This document shows positions 1 through 8,011 of a stretch of DNA of 55,614 bases, piece by piece. Both the position numbers and the translations under genes were made by a program. Below the pieces are notes generated by a model that was not told the origin of the DNA, searched no databases, and was given only the letters and a program-made list of their open reading frames with translations. Position 1 is the first letter of the stretch; every line of letters starts with the position of its first letter. This stretch comes from Halothiobacillus sp. (GTDB lineage: Bacteria > Pseudomonadota > Gammaproteobacteria > Halothiobacillales > Halothiobacillaceae): the NCBI RefSeq assembly GCF_028710545.1, contig NZ_JAQTTX010000016.1, forward strand, positions 1 to 55,614, written 5' to 3'.

Positions 1-28
1 GTCAGAATGAAGTATCAGGAGTGTCAGT

Positions 29-511
29 ATGTCGGATATTCTTAAAAATCGTCGTCAGTTCATTACGGCGATGGCAGGCGCCAGTTCATTGGCCCTCGGC
101 GTGAAAAGCGCACAGGCGGCTGATGAATTAAGATTCCCCGGAGACAAGCCCCAGCACCATCTTGTCTTTCAGTTGAATCAGGACGATACCGAGTACCAGA
201 CCCACATCCTCAACTCCATGAGCGCGCTGCTCACCGAGTTCGGCGGCAATATCCAATTGGCCGTAGTTGCCTTTTCCAAGGGCATCCACATTCTGGCCAA
301 AGACCCGAAACGCCCGGTGGACAAGCTGATCTACGAGCGGGTTCAGGGCTTCGCAGAAAACTACGGCGTGCAATTTGTGGCCTGTGGCAACACCATGCAC
401 ACCGTCGGCTACAAGGATAGCGATATGCGCTCCTTCGCCAAGATTCGCCAGGTCGGTGCCGCTGCACTGATGGAGTATCAGGAGCAAGGCTGGGCGTACA
501 TTGCATGGTAA
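29..511 (+). CDS. Tat-exported DsrE/DsrF-fold protein
   Basis: A 160-residue protein whose N-terminus has a twin-arginine motif (NRRQFI) followed by a hydrophobic stretch and an SAQA-A type cleavage region near residue 31. This predicts export in folded form to the periplasm. The rest resembles the small DsrE/DsrF alpha-beta fold: an LVFQLNQ strand, a nucleotide-like alternation of strands and helices, and a single cysteine in VACGNTM that matches the position of the conserved cysteine of the family. DsrE-type proteins carry or relay sulfur in sulfur oxidisers; the function of exported members is not settled. The start is supported by AGGAG eight bases upstream. It precedes pyrC by 37 bases, but no functional link to pyrC is evident. 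Confidence 0.8.
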   Translation: MSDILKNRRQFITAMAGASSLALGVKSAQAADELRFPGDKPQHHLVFQLNQDDTEYQTHILNSMSALLTEFGGNIQLAVVAFSKGIHILAKDPKRPVDKLIYERVQGFAENYGVQFVACGNTMHTVGYKDSDMRSFAKIRQVGAAALMEYQEQGWAYIAW

Positions 512-548
512 ATGGCCCACTTATTTTCTTTAAGACCGAAGCTCCCTT

Positions 549-1592
549 ATGAATGAACTTGTGATCCGGCAACCGGACGATTGGCATGTACATCTGCGCG
601 ATGGTGCAATGCTTAAAGCAGTCGCACCATTTACCGCAAAACAATGCCATCGGGCGATCATCATGCCCAATTTGGTTCCGCCCGTGACAACAGTTGCCGA
701 GGCCATGGCTTATCGAAACCGCATCTTGGCTGCCATTCCGGAAGGAATATCTTTCGAGCCGTTGATGACGCTGTATCTCACCGAGCAGACAACCGTTGAG
801 GAACTGGCCGCCGCAGCTGCCTGCCCTTATGTTCATGCCGTCAAATTGTATCCGGCAGGGGCGACAACCAACTCGGACCGAGGTGTGCGTGATCCATTGA
901 GCATCGATCACCTGTTGGGTGAATTGGCTCGTTCCGGTTTGCCCTTGCTGGTTCATGGCGAAGTGGTTGATCCGAACATCGATATTTTCGATCGTGAAGC
1001 GGTGTTCATAGACCGTGTACTTACCCCCATTCTGAATCGATTCCCTGATTTGCGACTGGTGATGGAGCACATCACGACAACCCAAGCGGTCGAGTTTGTC
1101 ATGAGCCAATCGGAGCGGGTTGCGGCCACCATCACGGCACATCATTTGCTGTACAACCGCAATGCCATGCTTGTCGGCGGCATCCGGCCACACTATTACT
1201 GCTTGCCCATACTCAAGCGCGAAACGCATCGGCAATCCCTGCTGAATGCCGCCACGTCCGGTAATCCAAAATTCTTCATGGGTACCGATACGGCACCACA
1301 CACGCAATCTAGCAAGGAATCTGCTTGTGGTTGTGCCGGTGCATTTACCGGTTACGCTGCTTTGGAGTTGTATGCCGAAGCATTTGATGAAGTAGGCAAA
1401 TTGGATCAACTGGAGGCCTTTACCAGCCTGAATGGCCCGCTTTTTTACCGGCTGCCCATCAATGAAAAACGCGTACGGCTGACGCGAACCACCACACAAG
1501 TACCCGACAGCTTCCCTGTAGAAGACAATCAGCGCCTTGTGCCCTTACGCGCGGGTGAGTCAATCGCCTGGCGGTTCGAGCTGCTCGAATGA
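549..1592 (+). CDS. pyrC: Dihydroorotase (class II)
   Basis: Catalyses reversible cyclisation of carbamoyl-aspartate to dihydroorotate, the third step of de novo pyrimidine synthesis, in the cytosol. At 347 residues it matches the length of the E. coli PyrC type. The metal-binding motif HVHLRDG lies near residue 14, and VKLYPAG near residue 100 holds the lysine that is carboxylated to bridge the two zinc ions. Later metal ligands appear in LLVHGEV and MEHITT, and the catalytic aspartate is in GTDTAPH. Its stop overlaps the truD start as ATGA, so the two are probably translated together. The ribosome-binding site upstream is weak. Confidence 0.97.
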   Translation: MNELVIRQPDDWHVHLRDGAMLKAVAPFTAKQCHRAIIMPNLVPPVTTVAEAMAYRNRILAAIPEGISFEPLMTLYLTEQTTVEELAAAAACPYVHAVKLYPAGATTNSDRGVRDPLSIDHLLGELARSGLPLLVHGEVVDPNIDIFDREAVFIDRVLTPILNRFPDLRLVMEHITTTQAVEFVMSQSERVAATITAHHLLYNRNAMLVGGIRPHYYCLPILKRETHRQSLLNAATSGNPKFFMGTDTAPHTQSSKESACGCAGAFTGYAALELYAEAFDEVGKLDQLEAFTSLNGPLFYRLPINEKRVRLTRTTTQVPDSFPVEDNQRLVPLRAGESIAWRFELLE

Positions 1593-2677
1593 GTATCAGC
1601 TCCGGGCCACTGGATCAGTTGTCGTATCGCGACGCTCCGCCCATTCTGAAAGGGCAGTTGAAACAGTCTCCAGCAGACTTCCGCGTTGATGAAATCCTCG
1701 GATTTGAACCGGATGGAGAAGGCACTCACGGTCTGTTTCTGATCGAGAAAACGGGAATAACCACGGGGCAGATGCTGGGTGCGCTGTCCAAATTGTCCGG
1801 AATGGCTGAGAGAGACATCGGTTTTTGTGGCATGAAGGACAAACTCGCGGTTACCACTCAGTGGGTAAGCCTGCCTCTGATGCCATCCCATTCACCAGAG
1901 AACCCGCCGGACTGGATCGATGCATTACCAGATCACGTGGTAGTACTTCGCTGGAACCTGCATCGCAAGAAGTTGCGCCGTGGTAATCATAGAGGCAATC
2001 GTTTTTCGATAACGATTCGCAATGTGATCGGTGATGACCCGGAATTTGTGCAACGGCTGGACAGGTTAGAAGAGCAAGGTTTCCCCAACTACTTTGCCGA
2101 GCAGCGATTCGGGCACGCTGGCGGCAACTATGCGTTGCTCGAAAAGCTGGGACGATTATCGAACGCCCGTTCAATCAGTCGCGCTGATCGAAACTGGGGC
2201 ATTTCGACGCTCAGAGCTGAAATCTTCAACCGGGTCTTGTCCGATCGTCTGTCCCGGAGTACGGAAGCCACCGCCAAAGCTGGCGATCTGGCTCGCCTTG
2301 CGGGCACGAATAGTTGGTTTTTGGTTGTTGATGAAGAATTGAACAACGCGCAGCAACGAATTGATATTAAAGATATTTGGCTCACGGGGCCACTTTGGGG
2401 CAAGGGGCCGAGTCCTGCCGGGGAGTGTGTTCAGGCCGAGGAAAACCGAATCGCGGCAGAGGTTTTGTCGCGTTATGGCGCTGAAAACTGGTCAAGCCAT
2501 TTGCATGACTGGCGTGTTGATCATGACCGACGCGCTTTGATGGCACCGGTAACCGGTTTGCAGTGTGAAGAAAAGACAGAGGAGGGCGGCCGCATCCTCA
2601 ATCTGTCGTTTGCGTTGGAATCAGGAAGCTATGCGACCGCTTTGCTTCGGGAGATTATCGAACTGACTCAGTCCTGA
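1589..2677 (+). CDS. truD: tRNA pseudouridine(13) synthase TruD
   Basis: Converts uridine 13 of tRNA-Glu and other tRNAs to pseudouridine. The 362-residue protein is typical in length. The family signature GFCGMKDKLAVTTQW lies near residues 77-91 and contains the catalytic aspartate in the KDK core; NYFAEQRFGHAGGNY near residue 170 is another conserved TruD block. It starts within the last codon of pyrC (ATGA overlap). Its 3' end overlaps the 3' end of the convergent grxD by 10 bases. Confidence 0.95.
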   Translation: MSISSGPLDQLSYRDAPPILKGQLKQSPADFRVDEILGFEPDGEGTHGLFLIEKTGITTGQMLGALSKLSGMAERDIGFCGMKDKLAVTTQWVSLPLMPSHSPENPPDWIDALPDHVVVLRWNLHRKKLRRGNHRGNRFSITIRNVIGDDPEFVQRLDRLEEQGFPNYFAEQRFGHAGGNYALLEKLGRLSNARSISRADRNWGISTLRAEIFNRVLSDRLSRSTEATAKAGDLARLAGTNSWFLVVDEELNNAQQRIDIKDIWLTGPLWGKGPSPAGECVQAEENRIAAEVLSRYGAENWSSHLHDWRVDHDRRALMAPVTGLQCEEKTEEGGRILNLSFALESGSYATALLREIIELTQS

Positions 2678-3003
2678 TTACCTTCTTGAGCTTTAACGGC
2701 AGCTTCAACCAGAGGTTGCAACTCTCCACGCTCGAACATTTCCAACGTAATGTCGCAACCACCAATGAGTTCGCCATTCACATAAACTTGCGGAAATGTA
2801 GGCCAATCGCGGTAACGGGGTAGGTTTTCAAAGATCTCCGGGTCAGCCAATACATTGACATAGCCAAATGGCACCTGACAGGCCTTTAACGCTTCAGCTG
2901 TGCGGCTGGAGAAACCGCAGCTTGGAAACTGCGGTGTGCCTTTCATAAAAATAATAACGGGATTTTGTTTAACAAACTGGTCAATACGCTCAAGAACGTC
3001 CAT
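2668..3003 (-). CDS. grxD: Monothiol glutaredoxin, Grx4 type
   Basis: A 111-residue class II glutaredoxin with the CGFS active site (PSCGFSSRT near residue 31) and the glutathione and cluster-binding blocks WPTFPQVYV and GGCDI. The family binds a [2Fe-2S] cluster with glutathione as a homodimer or with BolA and takes part in iron-sulfur cluster delivery and iron sensing. The frame is open for ten more codons upstream, but I place the start at 3003 because GAGGT lies six bases before that ATG and the protein then matches family length. It is transcribed leftward, convergent with truD. Confidence 0.95.
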   Translation of the reverse strand: MDVLERIDQFVKQNPVIIFMKGTPQFPSCGFSSRTAEALKACQVPFGYVNVLADPEIFENLPRYRDWPTFPQVYVNGELIGGCDITLEMFERGELQPLVEAAVKAQEGNQD

Positions 3004-3073
3004 AGATACCTCGGTGTGAAAATTTCTAAACATTGTAGACCCATGATAGGGGCATTGCGAATTCAGTCGGACT

Positions 3074-3230
3074 CTAAGGGAGCACTGATTTATTCAGTGC
3101 TTCCCGCTTGGGGCAGGATGCCCCAACACGAACAAGGACATAAGCCTTTGATTCGTGAGAGCCATCGCGGGCGTGTACCGCGATGAGCGAGCTGATTTAT
3201 TCCAAGGATGGAATAAATCAGCATTTACCT
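3074..3230. repeat. Five-hairpin intergenic repeat, copy 1
   Basis: A 157-bp unit of five consecutive hairpins, read rightward. H1 is GCACTGA-TTTAT-TCAGTGC (3082-3100), extended by GGGA/TTCCC. H2 is GGGGCA-GGA-TGCCCC (3110-3124). H3 is bounded by CACGAA/TTCGTG and encloses AAGG/CCTT. H4 is CATCGCGG/CCGCGATG. H5 has a perfect 13-bp stem with loop AAGGAT (3191-3222). An inverted second copy, about 90% identical by eye, lies at 16911-17067. The unit sits between the GGDEF gene and grxD, and its right end encodes the last residues and the stop codon of the GGDEF protein. It has no terminal repeats typical of a transposon and no coding capacity. Confidence 0.85.
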
Positions 3231-4846
3231 AAGGTAGACGCGCCAAGCGCCTCTTCGCTACAAACAACCCGATTTCTACCATTTGCTTTGGCCACGTACA
3301 AATGCTGATCTGCCGCTTCAATCAAAGATGTCAGGTCAAGAAAGCGTGGAAAACTCGCAATACCGGCACTGAACGTGCAGAACAGGTTGCTGCCGTTCTC
3401 TGTAAGCGTGCCTGACTGACCGAATTGCACTCTAAGCCGATTGATCAAATGCGCGGCTGTTTGCTCGTCTGTGTTTGGCAGGGTGACCATAAATTCTTCG
3501 CCACCATAGCGTCCGACGCCATCGTACCGACGCAGCCGCGTATTCAACAGATTCGATAGCTTTCTGATGACGATGTCGCCCGCTTGGTGGCCATAGGTAT
3601 CGTTCACATTCTTGAAATGATCGATATCAATCAGAACGACAGACAACTGCTGATTCTGGCGGTTAGCGCGATCGATTTCAGCCTCGACCAGATCCTTGAT
3701 GGCGTTGTGGTTCAGCAAACCGGTCAGAGAATCGCTGCGCTTTTCAGCCATTGACTGGCGATAGCGCAAAGCTCGATAACGAACCATTTTCAGCAGATCG
3801 TCGATCGCAATCGTTTTATTGAGGAAATCGTCACCGCCTTGAATCTTGGCGTTCATGCGTCGGCGATCATTTTCCTCGGTCGACATGAATAAAATCGGCA
3901 CATCGCGCAAACGAGGGTGCTCTCGAAAAATCTTCGCCAAATCGATTCCATCGATATCGGGCATATAAAGATCAAGCAGGATGATATCAGGCTGCATCTC
4001 GACCGCACTGCGATAGGCTTGCTCGGGCTTCGATTCAAAACGGAAATTGATGTTTTGCTTCTGGAAGTGCTTCCCCCAATAGACACCGGCAGTCACCATG
4101 TCATCAACCATAAGCACTTTCAGTGGCTTATCATCTTCATCCAAAATGCGAGATGATTGCAGTAACGTATTGAGACGACTCACATCCAGCGGCTCTGTAA
4201 GGAAATGCGAGACACCAGCCTTGGCGGCTGCGGCACGGATCTGAAAAGAGTCCTTGCTGGAAATCAGGAGCGATGTCTTATGCCGAAGTTCATTCTCGAT
4301 CAACTGAAAGGGGATATCTAGGCTGGCTACAGACTCATCACCCTGAACCAGGAGCATAATCAATTCAGCCTCAGCTGCAAGTACTTTAACCTTGGCATGA
4401 TCTACCGCCTGGGCATTGATTGTCCGAGGCGCAAACCCAGATCGAGACAAGGCGTCCCTCAATACATCGGAAGGTTCCTGGGTGCCGATAATCAAAGCAA
4501 CGGGCAGGGCATCTCTATGAGAGATAAGGAGCATGTTCTTGATAATCCGATCAATGTGCCGAATCAGTCGAATCAGACGACTGAAATCCTCAGCGGGCGC
4601 AATCAATTCCTGCTGGATGGCGTGCAAAAGGCGATCCAAAGCATTTGCCAACTGCGGCTGACGAATTCGACGCGCATCCATGAGCATGTTCTCGGCCTGA
4701 ACCAGCAAATCCACAAGACGGGTTTTGCGATGAGCAGAGGACTGGGAGAGAACGGATTCCATTGAAGCCGCCGCGAGCTCCCAATTCACTGGCTGTGCGT
4801 CCAGTCCGTCTGATGATGTTCTATGATCGAATGAATGTGTGTCCAT
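3218..4846 (-). CDS. Response regulator diguanylate cyclase (REC-REC-GGDEF)
   Basis: Predicted to make cyclic di-GMP from two GTP. From the N-terminus: a helical region (about 1-110), a degenerate receiver (about 115-230, with no clear phospho-acceptor), a complete receiver (about 243-358, VLMVDDM acidic pocket, LLDLYMP acceptor aspartate near 292, FMSTE, and NKT in place of the usual KP lysine block), and a GGDEF domain (about 370-535). The active site is GGEEF (448-452), preceded five residues earlier by RRYD, a classical inhibitory site for product feedback. TTG (4858) and GTG (4855) starts lie upstream; AAGGA fits GTG (3 bases) or ATG (12 bases), and I prefer ATG. The last codons lie inside the hairpin repeat. 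Confidence 0.9.
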   Translation of the reverse strand: MDTHSFDHRTSSDGLDAQPVNWELAAASMESVLSQSSAHRKTRLVDLLVQAENMLMDARRIRQPQLANALDRLLHAIQQELIAPAEDFSRLIRLIRHIDRIIKNMLLISHRDALPVALIIGTQEPSDVLRDALSRSGFAPRTINAQAVDHAKVKVLAAEAELIMLLVQGDESVASLDIPFQLIENELRHKTSLLISSKDSFQIRAAAAKAGVSHFLTEPLDVSRLNTLLQSSRILDEDDKPLKVLMVDDMVTAGVYWGKHFQKQNINFRFESKPEQAYRSAVEMQPDIILLDLYMPDIDGIDLAKIFREHPRLRDVPILFMSTEENDRRRMNAKIQGGDDFLNKTIAIDDLLKMVRYRALRYRQSMAEKRSDSLTGLLNHNAIKDLVEAEIDRANRQNQQLSVVLIDIDHFKNVNDTYGHQAGDIVIRKLSNLLNTRLRRYDGVGRYGGEEFMVTLPNTDEQTAAHLINRLRVQFGQSGTLTENGSNLFCTFSAGIASFPRFLDLTSLIEAADQHLYVAKANGRNRVVCSEEALGASTLGKC

Positions 4847-4913
4847 CGTCGTCACCAATCCTTGATATTAGTTCAGCTCGAATTAATCGCGAGCCGCCAT
4901 TTGACATGGTCGC

Positions 4914-4932
4914 TGCAATGATAATTACTATC
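4914..4932. promoter_or_regulatory. Fur-box-like sequence upstream of the diguanylate cyclase
   Basis: TGCAATGATAATTACTATC matches the 19-bp enterobacterial Fur consensus at 14 of 19 positions, with the central AATGATAAT fully conserved. It lies about 70 bases before the start of the leftward GGDEF gene, a plausible operator distance. This is a single-site match by eye. An AT-rich site can match by chance, so the call is weak. Confidence 0.3.
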
Positions 4933-5042
4933 TGGCGGGCTATCTGGCGGGTGATGAGAAGTTTACTTCGAAACGACGCAACGGAGTACGCCGATCATAA
5001 GAACCATACAAGAGGACCACTAAACTCACCGGCCCTATTTAA

Positions 5043-5058
5043 CATAATATCTATTATG
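5043..5058. promoter_or_regulatory. Perfect AT-rich palindrome
   Basis: CATAATA-TC-TATTATG is a perfect 7-bp inverted repeat with a 2-base centre in the gene-poor stretch before ilvD's 3' end. It has the form of a dimeric repressor operator, but no promoter or gene is clearly positioned to use it. Confidence 0.25.
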
Positions 5059-5360
5059 CGAAGCAGCAAATACGGCCACCAAAGGGCAAGCCGATGATAC
5101 TTCGACACTTTCCACCGATTCGCCCGAGGCCGCTTCGTTCGCTGGCTGCAAAAGTGTCAAACCTGGCTTCAACGGTTCTGGCACGGTGTACGCCTTGCGG
5201 TTCGTTGATGCGGGCCTGTCACTTTCAGATGCCGCCCAAGGTTGGGCTTTTAACGTGTAGGAAAGCGACAGCCGCAACGTTTGCCGCGCGCTCGAGTTCC
5301 TTATTGTCATTCGAAGTAAATACACTCAGTCTGCACCTGATCTCCAACCGTATCCGACAT

Positions 5361-7232
5361 TTAGAAATTCGAATGCACCTTGCTTGTAATCTGATCCAGG
5401 TCACGAACTGCACCGCGATCGGCTGAAGTGGTCATCAGTGCGTACGCTTTCAGCGCCTGACTGACGATCCGGTCGCGGTGCACGGGGTGCCACGCCAGTT
5501 CGCCGCGCTCATGCATTTTAATTCTGCGCGTAGCCAGTTCCGATTCATCCAACGCAACATTGATACTTCGGTTGGGGATATCAATCACGATGACATCACC
5601 TTCTTCTACGAGTGCAATGTCACCGCCTGCGGCAGCTTCTGGTGACGCATGGCCGATCGACAAACCAGATGTACCACCGGAAAAACGTCCGTCAGTGAGC
5701 AAAGCGCACTGTTTTCCAAGACCTTTGGACTTGAGGTAGCTGGTTGGGTACAGCATTTCCTGCATGCCTGGGCCACCTTTGGGGCCTTCATAACGGATAA
5801 CAACCACATCACCGGCGACGATCTGATCTCCGAGAATCGCTTCAACAGCGGATTCCTGTGATTCGAACACGCGGGCGCGTCCGGTGAATTGCCAAATGGA
5901 CTCATCAACACCCGCCGTTTTGACGATGCAGCCATCACGGGCAATATTCCCGAACAGGACAGCCAGACCACCCTCCCGACTATAGGCGTGCTCAATGCTG
6001 CGGATGCAACCCTTTTGACGATCTTCGTCCAGACTGGGCCAGCGTGTATCCTGGGAGAATGCCGTTTGCGTGGGAATACCCGCTGGTCCCGCTGCATAAA
6101 ATGTCTTGACCGAGTCTTTTGCCGACGGACGTTTTATATCCCAGTCATCCAGCGCTGCGGCCATGCTCGCGCTGTGTACCGTTGGCAAATCGCTATTGAG
6201 CAGGCCAGCGCGGTCCAGCTCACCGAGAATACCCATAACACCGCCGGCACGATGTACATCTTCCATGTGATATTGCGGCGTACTGGGGGCAACTTTGCAC
6301 AAATTTGGAATGCGACGACTCATCCGGTCGATATCACTCATGGTGAATTCGACCTTGGCCTCATTGGCGGCCGCCAACAGGTGCAAGACGGTATTCGTCG
6401 ATCCACCCATGGCGATATCAAGCGCCATGGCGTTCTCGAATGCACCGAAACTGGCAATCGAGCGAGGCAAAACCGATTCGTCATCCTGCTCATAATATCG
6501 ACGGGCAAGTTCAACAATCAGGCGCCCTGCACCCAGGAACAGTTCTTTTCTGTCCGCATGGGTGGCCAGCAGTGAGCCATTACCGGGAAGTGACAACCCC
6601 AAAGCTTCAGTCAAGCAATTCATGGAGTTGGCAGTGAACATGCCGGAACACGAACCGCAAGTTGGGCAGGCGGAACGTTCAATGGCTTCTACATCCGCAT
6701 CGCTCACAGAATCGTCGGCTGCCTGAACCATCGCATCGACCAGATCCAGCTTGACTATTTCTCCAGCCAAACGGGTCTTACCCGCTTCCATCGGGCCACC
6801 CGAAACAAAGACAACGGGAATATTCAGACGCAATGCCGCATTGAGCATGCCCGGTGTGATTTTGTCGCAGTTTGAAATACAGACCAGCGCATCGGCGCAG
6901 TGTGCATTGACCATATACTCGACCGAATCGGCAATCAGATCGCGGGATGGCAGGCTGTAGAGCATGCCACCGTGACCCATGGCAATTCCATCATCTACCG
7001 CAATCGTGTTGAATTCCTTGGCCACACCGCCCGCTTTTTCAATTTCACGCGCAACCAGTTGCCCCATATCTTTCAGATGCACGTGCCCCGGAACGAACTG
7101 CGTGAACGAATTGGCGATTGCAATGATGGGTTTGCCGAAATCGCCTTCTTTCATGCCGGTGGCGCGCCACAGGGCTCGGGCACCTGCCATATTGCGGCCA
7201 TGCGTTGTCGTACGGGAACGGTAAGCGGGCAT
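5361..7232 (-). CDS. ilvD: Dihydroxy-acid dehydratase
   Basis: Dehydrates 2,3-dihydroxy-isovalerate and -methylvalerate in isoleucine and valine synthesis, using an iron-sulfur cluster and Mg2+. The 623-residue length fits the long enterobacterial type. Cluster cysteines are visible in [13 protein letters not shown] near residue 122 and in [18 protein letters not shown] near 192, which also holds family signature residues. [20 protein letters not shown] near residue 520 is the second family signature. A strong AGGAGG lies seven bases before the ATG. It is transcribed alone and leftward, downstream of the L,D-transpeptidase gene and a group of hairpins that probably separate the transcripts. 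Confidence 0.98.
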   Translation of the reverse strand: MPAYRSRTTTHGRNMAGARALWRATGMKEGDFGKPIIAIANSFTQFVPGHVHLKDMGQLVAREIEKAGGVAKEFNTIAVDDGIAMGHGGMLYSLPSRDLIADSVEYMVNAHCADALVCISNCDKITPGMLNAALRLNIPVVFVSGGPMEAGKTRLAGEIVKLDLVDAMVQAADDSVSDADVEAIERSACPTCGSCSGMFTANSMNCLTEALGLSLPGNGSLLATHADRKELFLGAGRLIVELARRYYEQDDESVLPRSIASFGAFENAMALDIAMGGSTNTVLHLLAAANEAKVEFTMSDIDRMSRRIPNLCKVAPSTPQYHMEDVHRAGGVMGILGELDRAGLLNSDLPTVHSASMAAALDDWDIKRPSAKDSVKTFYAAGPAGIPTQTAFSQDTRWPSLDEDRQKGCIRSIEHAYSREGGLAVLFGNIARDGCIVKTAGVDESIWQFTGRARVFESQESAVEAILGDQIVAGDVVVIRYEGPKGGPGMQEMLYPTSYLKSKGLGKQCALLTDGRFSGGTSGLSIGHASPEAAAGGDIALVEEGDVIVIDIPNRSINVALDESELATRRIKMHERGELAWHPVHRDRIVSQALKAYALMTTSADRGAVRDLDQITSKVHSNF

Positions 7233-7265
7233 GGATTCCTCCTGGGAATGAATTGGTTTATTTAA

Positions 7266-7347
7266 GGAATCTTTGACTTAATTTGAGATTCCGTGCGGCA
7301 CAAGGACGTGCCGCCCTCTGAAAATTCCAGGATGGAATTATTCAGAG
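7266..7347. repeat. Three-hairpin relative of the intergenic repeat
   Basis: Three hairpins in 82 bases: GGAATCT/AGATTCC (7266-7292), GCGGCAC-AAGGAC-GTGCCGC (7295-7314) and a long imperfect stem CTCTGAA..ATTCC-AGGAT-GGAAT..TTCAGAG (7316-7347). The last resembles H5 of the 157-bp repeat (TTCC-AAGGAT-GGAA core with CTGA/TCAG flanks) but the sequence is otherwise diverged. It ends one base before the L,D-transpeptidase stop codon, the same setting as copy 1 at the GGDEF stop. No T-tract follows in the leftward direction, so it is not a textbook terminator. Confidence 0.6.
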
Positions 7348-7348
7348 C

Positions 7349-8011
7349 TTACTTAATAATATCAACCAGCGTGCCGACCGGCACCTGATTGAATAATTCA
7401 ATCACTTGTGTGTTGTTCATGCGAATACAACCATGAGACTCGGGGCGGCCGATCAACCCTTCCTCCGGTGTGCCGTGAATATAAATATAGCGCGCGTGGG
7501 AATCCACGCCCTTCCCTTCGTTGACGCCCGGTTGCATGCCCTGGAGCCACATGATGCGCGTGGTTACATCATCACCATCGCCCTTGATGGGCTTGGTTTG
7601 TATGGCTGCCAATTTACCTGTCGGCTGGCGCGCCTTGAATATCATGCCGATGGGTTCGCCATCACCGAATTTTTCGGCAATTCGATGAAGCCCCAATGGG
7701 GTTCGGTTGCTGCCCTCTGCCGAACCGACACCCACAGCCGAGGTTGAAACGGGAAATTCAAATTTGAGTTGATTGCGTTCGAACAGATATAGCCTCTGAT
7801 CTGATGCGTCAACAATGATGAAAGGCGCATCCCCTGCCCCACTGCTCATCAGCAGACCATGCACATGGTTTTGTGCTGTAACAACCGAAGAGGGAATTAC
7901 TGCGGTACTTGGATTCATTGCCTGAGCCTGTGCGTCGAAGCCAGCAGTTAATAGAAGCAAACCCGCAAGCAACACGCGTTGCAGCGCACGACTAAACCGA
8001 TCACTGAACAT
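7349..8011 (-). CDS. L,D-transpeptidase (YkuD family), exported
   Basis: A 220-residue protein with a signal peptide (hydrophobic LLAGLLLLTAGFDAQAQA, cleavage near residue 30), hence periplasmic. The YkuD domain spans about residues 60-220 and ends in HGTPEE and SHGCIRM, which give the catalytic histidine and cysteine. Such enzymes form 3-3 peptidoglycan cross-links or attach lipoproteins to peptidoglycan. This one has no LysM or binding domain to tell which. Its start overlaps the end of purF by 11 bases, so it is the last gene of the truA-to-purF cluster. Confidence 0.93.
   Translation of the reverse strand: MFSDRFSRALQRVLLAGLLLLTAGFDAQAQAMNPSTAVIPSSVVTAQNHVHGLLMSSGAGDAPFIIVDASDQRLYLFERNQLKFEFPVSTSAVGVGSAEGSNRTPLGLHRIAEKFGDGEPIGMIFKARQPTGKLAAIQTKPIKGDGDDVTTRIMWLQGMQPGVNEGKGVDSHARYIYIHGTPEEGLIGRPESHGCIRMNNTQVIELFNQVPVGTLVDIIK

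Larger units (their letters stand above)
4847..5360. other. 514-base stretch without a convincing gene
   Basis: Lies between the leftward GGDEF gene and the 3' end of leftward ilvD. It contains a Fur-box-like sequence (4914-4932), a tandem repeat of ATCTGGCGGG around 4930-4952 and a perfect palindrome (5043-5058). The longest frame is leftward 5035-5325 (96 codons from GTG, or 91 from ATG at 5310), rich in Ser, Ala and Glu. It has no ribosome-binding site that I can see and no recognisable domain, so I do not call it a gene. The stretch probably holds the promoter of the GGDEF gene. Confidence 0.6.

Noticed and set aside
231-1499. Long leftward open frame (422 codons) opposite pyrC
   Set aside because: It lies opposite well-supported pyrC and the exported DsrE gene, and its composition (Arg, Cys and Gln rich) is typical of antisense shadow translation.
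3082-3124. Hairpins of the repeat read as the grxD or GGDEF terminator
   Set aside because: No T-tract in either direction, and the whole five-stem unit recurs at 16911-17067 between divergent genes where a terminator has no use.
5035-5325. Leftward 96-codon frame in the gap before ilvD's 3' end
   Set aside because: GTG or internal ATG start without a ribosome-binding site, no domain, low-complexity middle. Kept only as part of the description of the gap.
5889-6575. Rightward 228-codon open frame opposite ilvD
   Set aside because: Antisense to the conserved centre of ilvD; no recognisable protein features.
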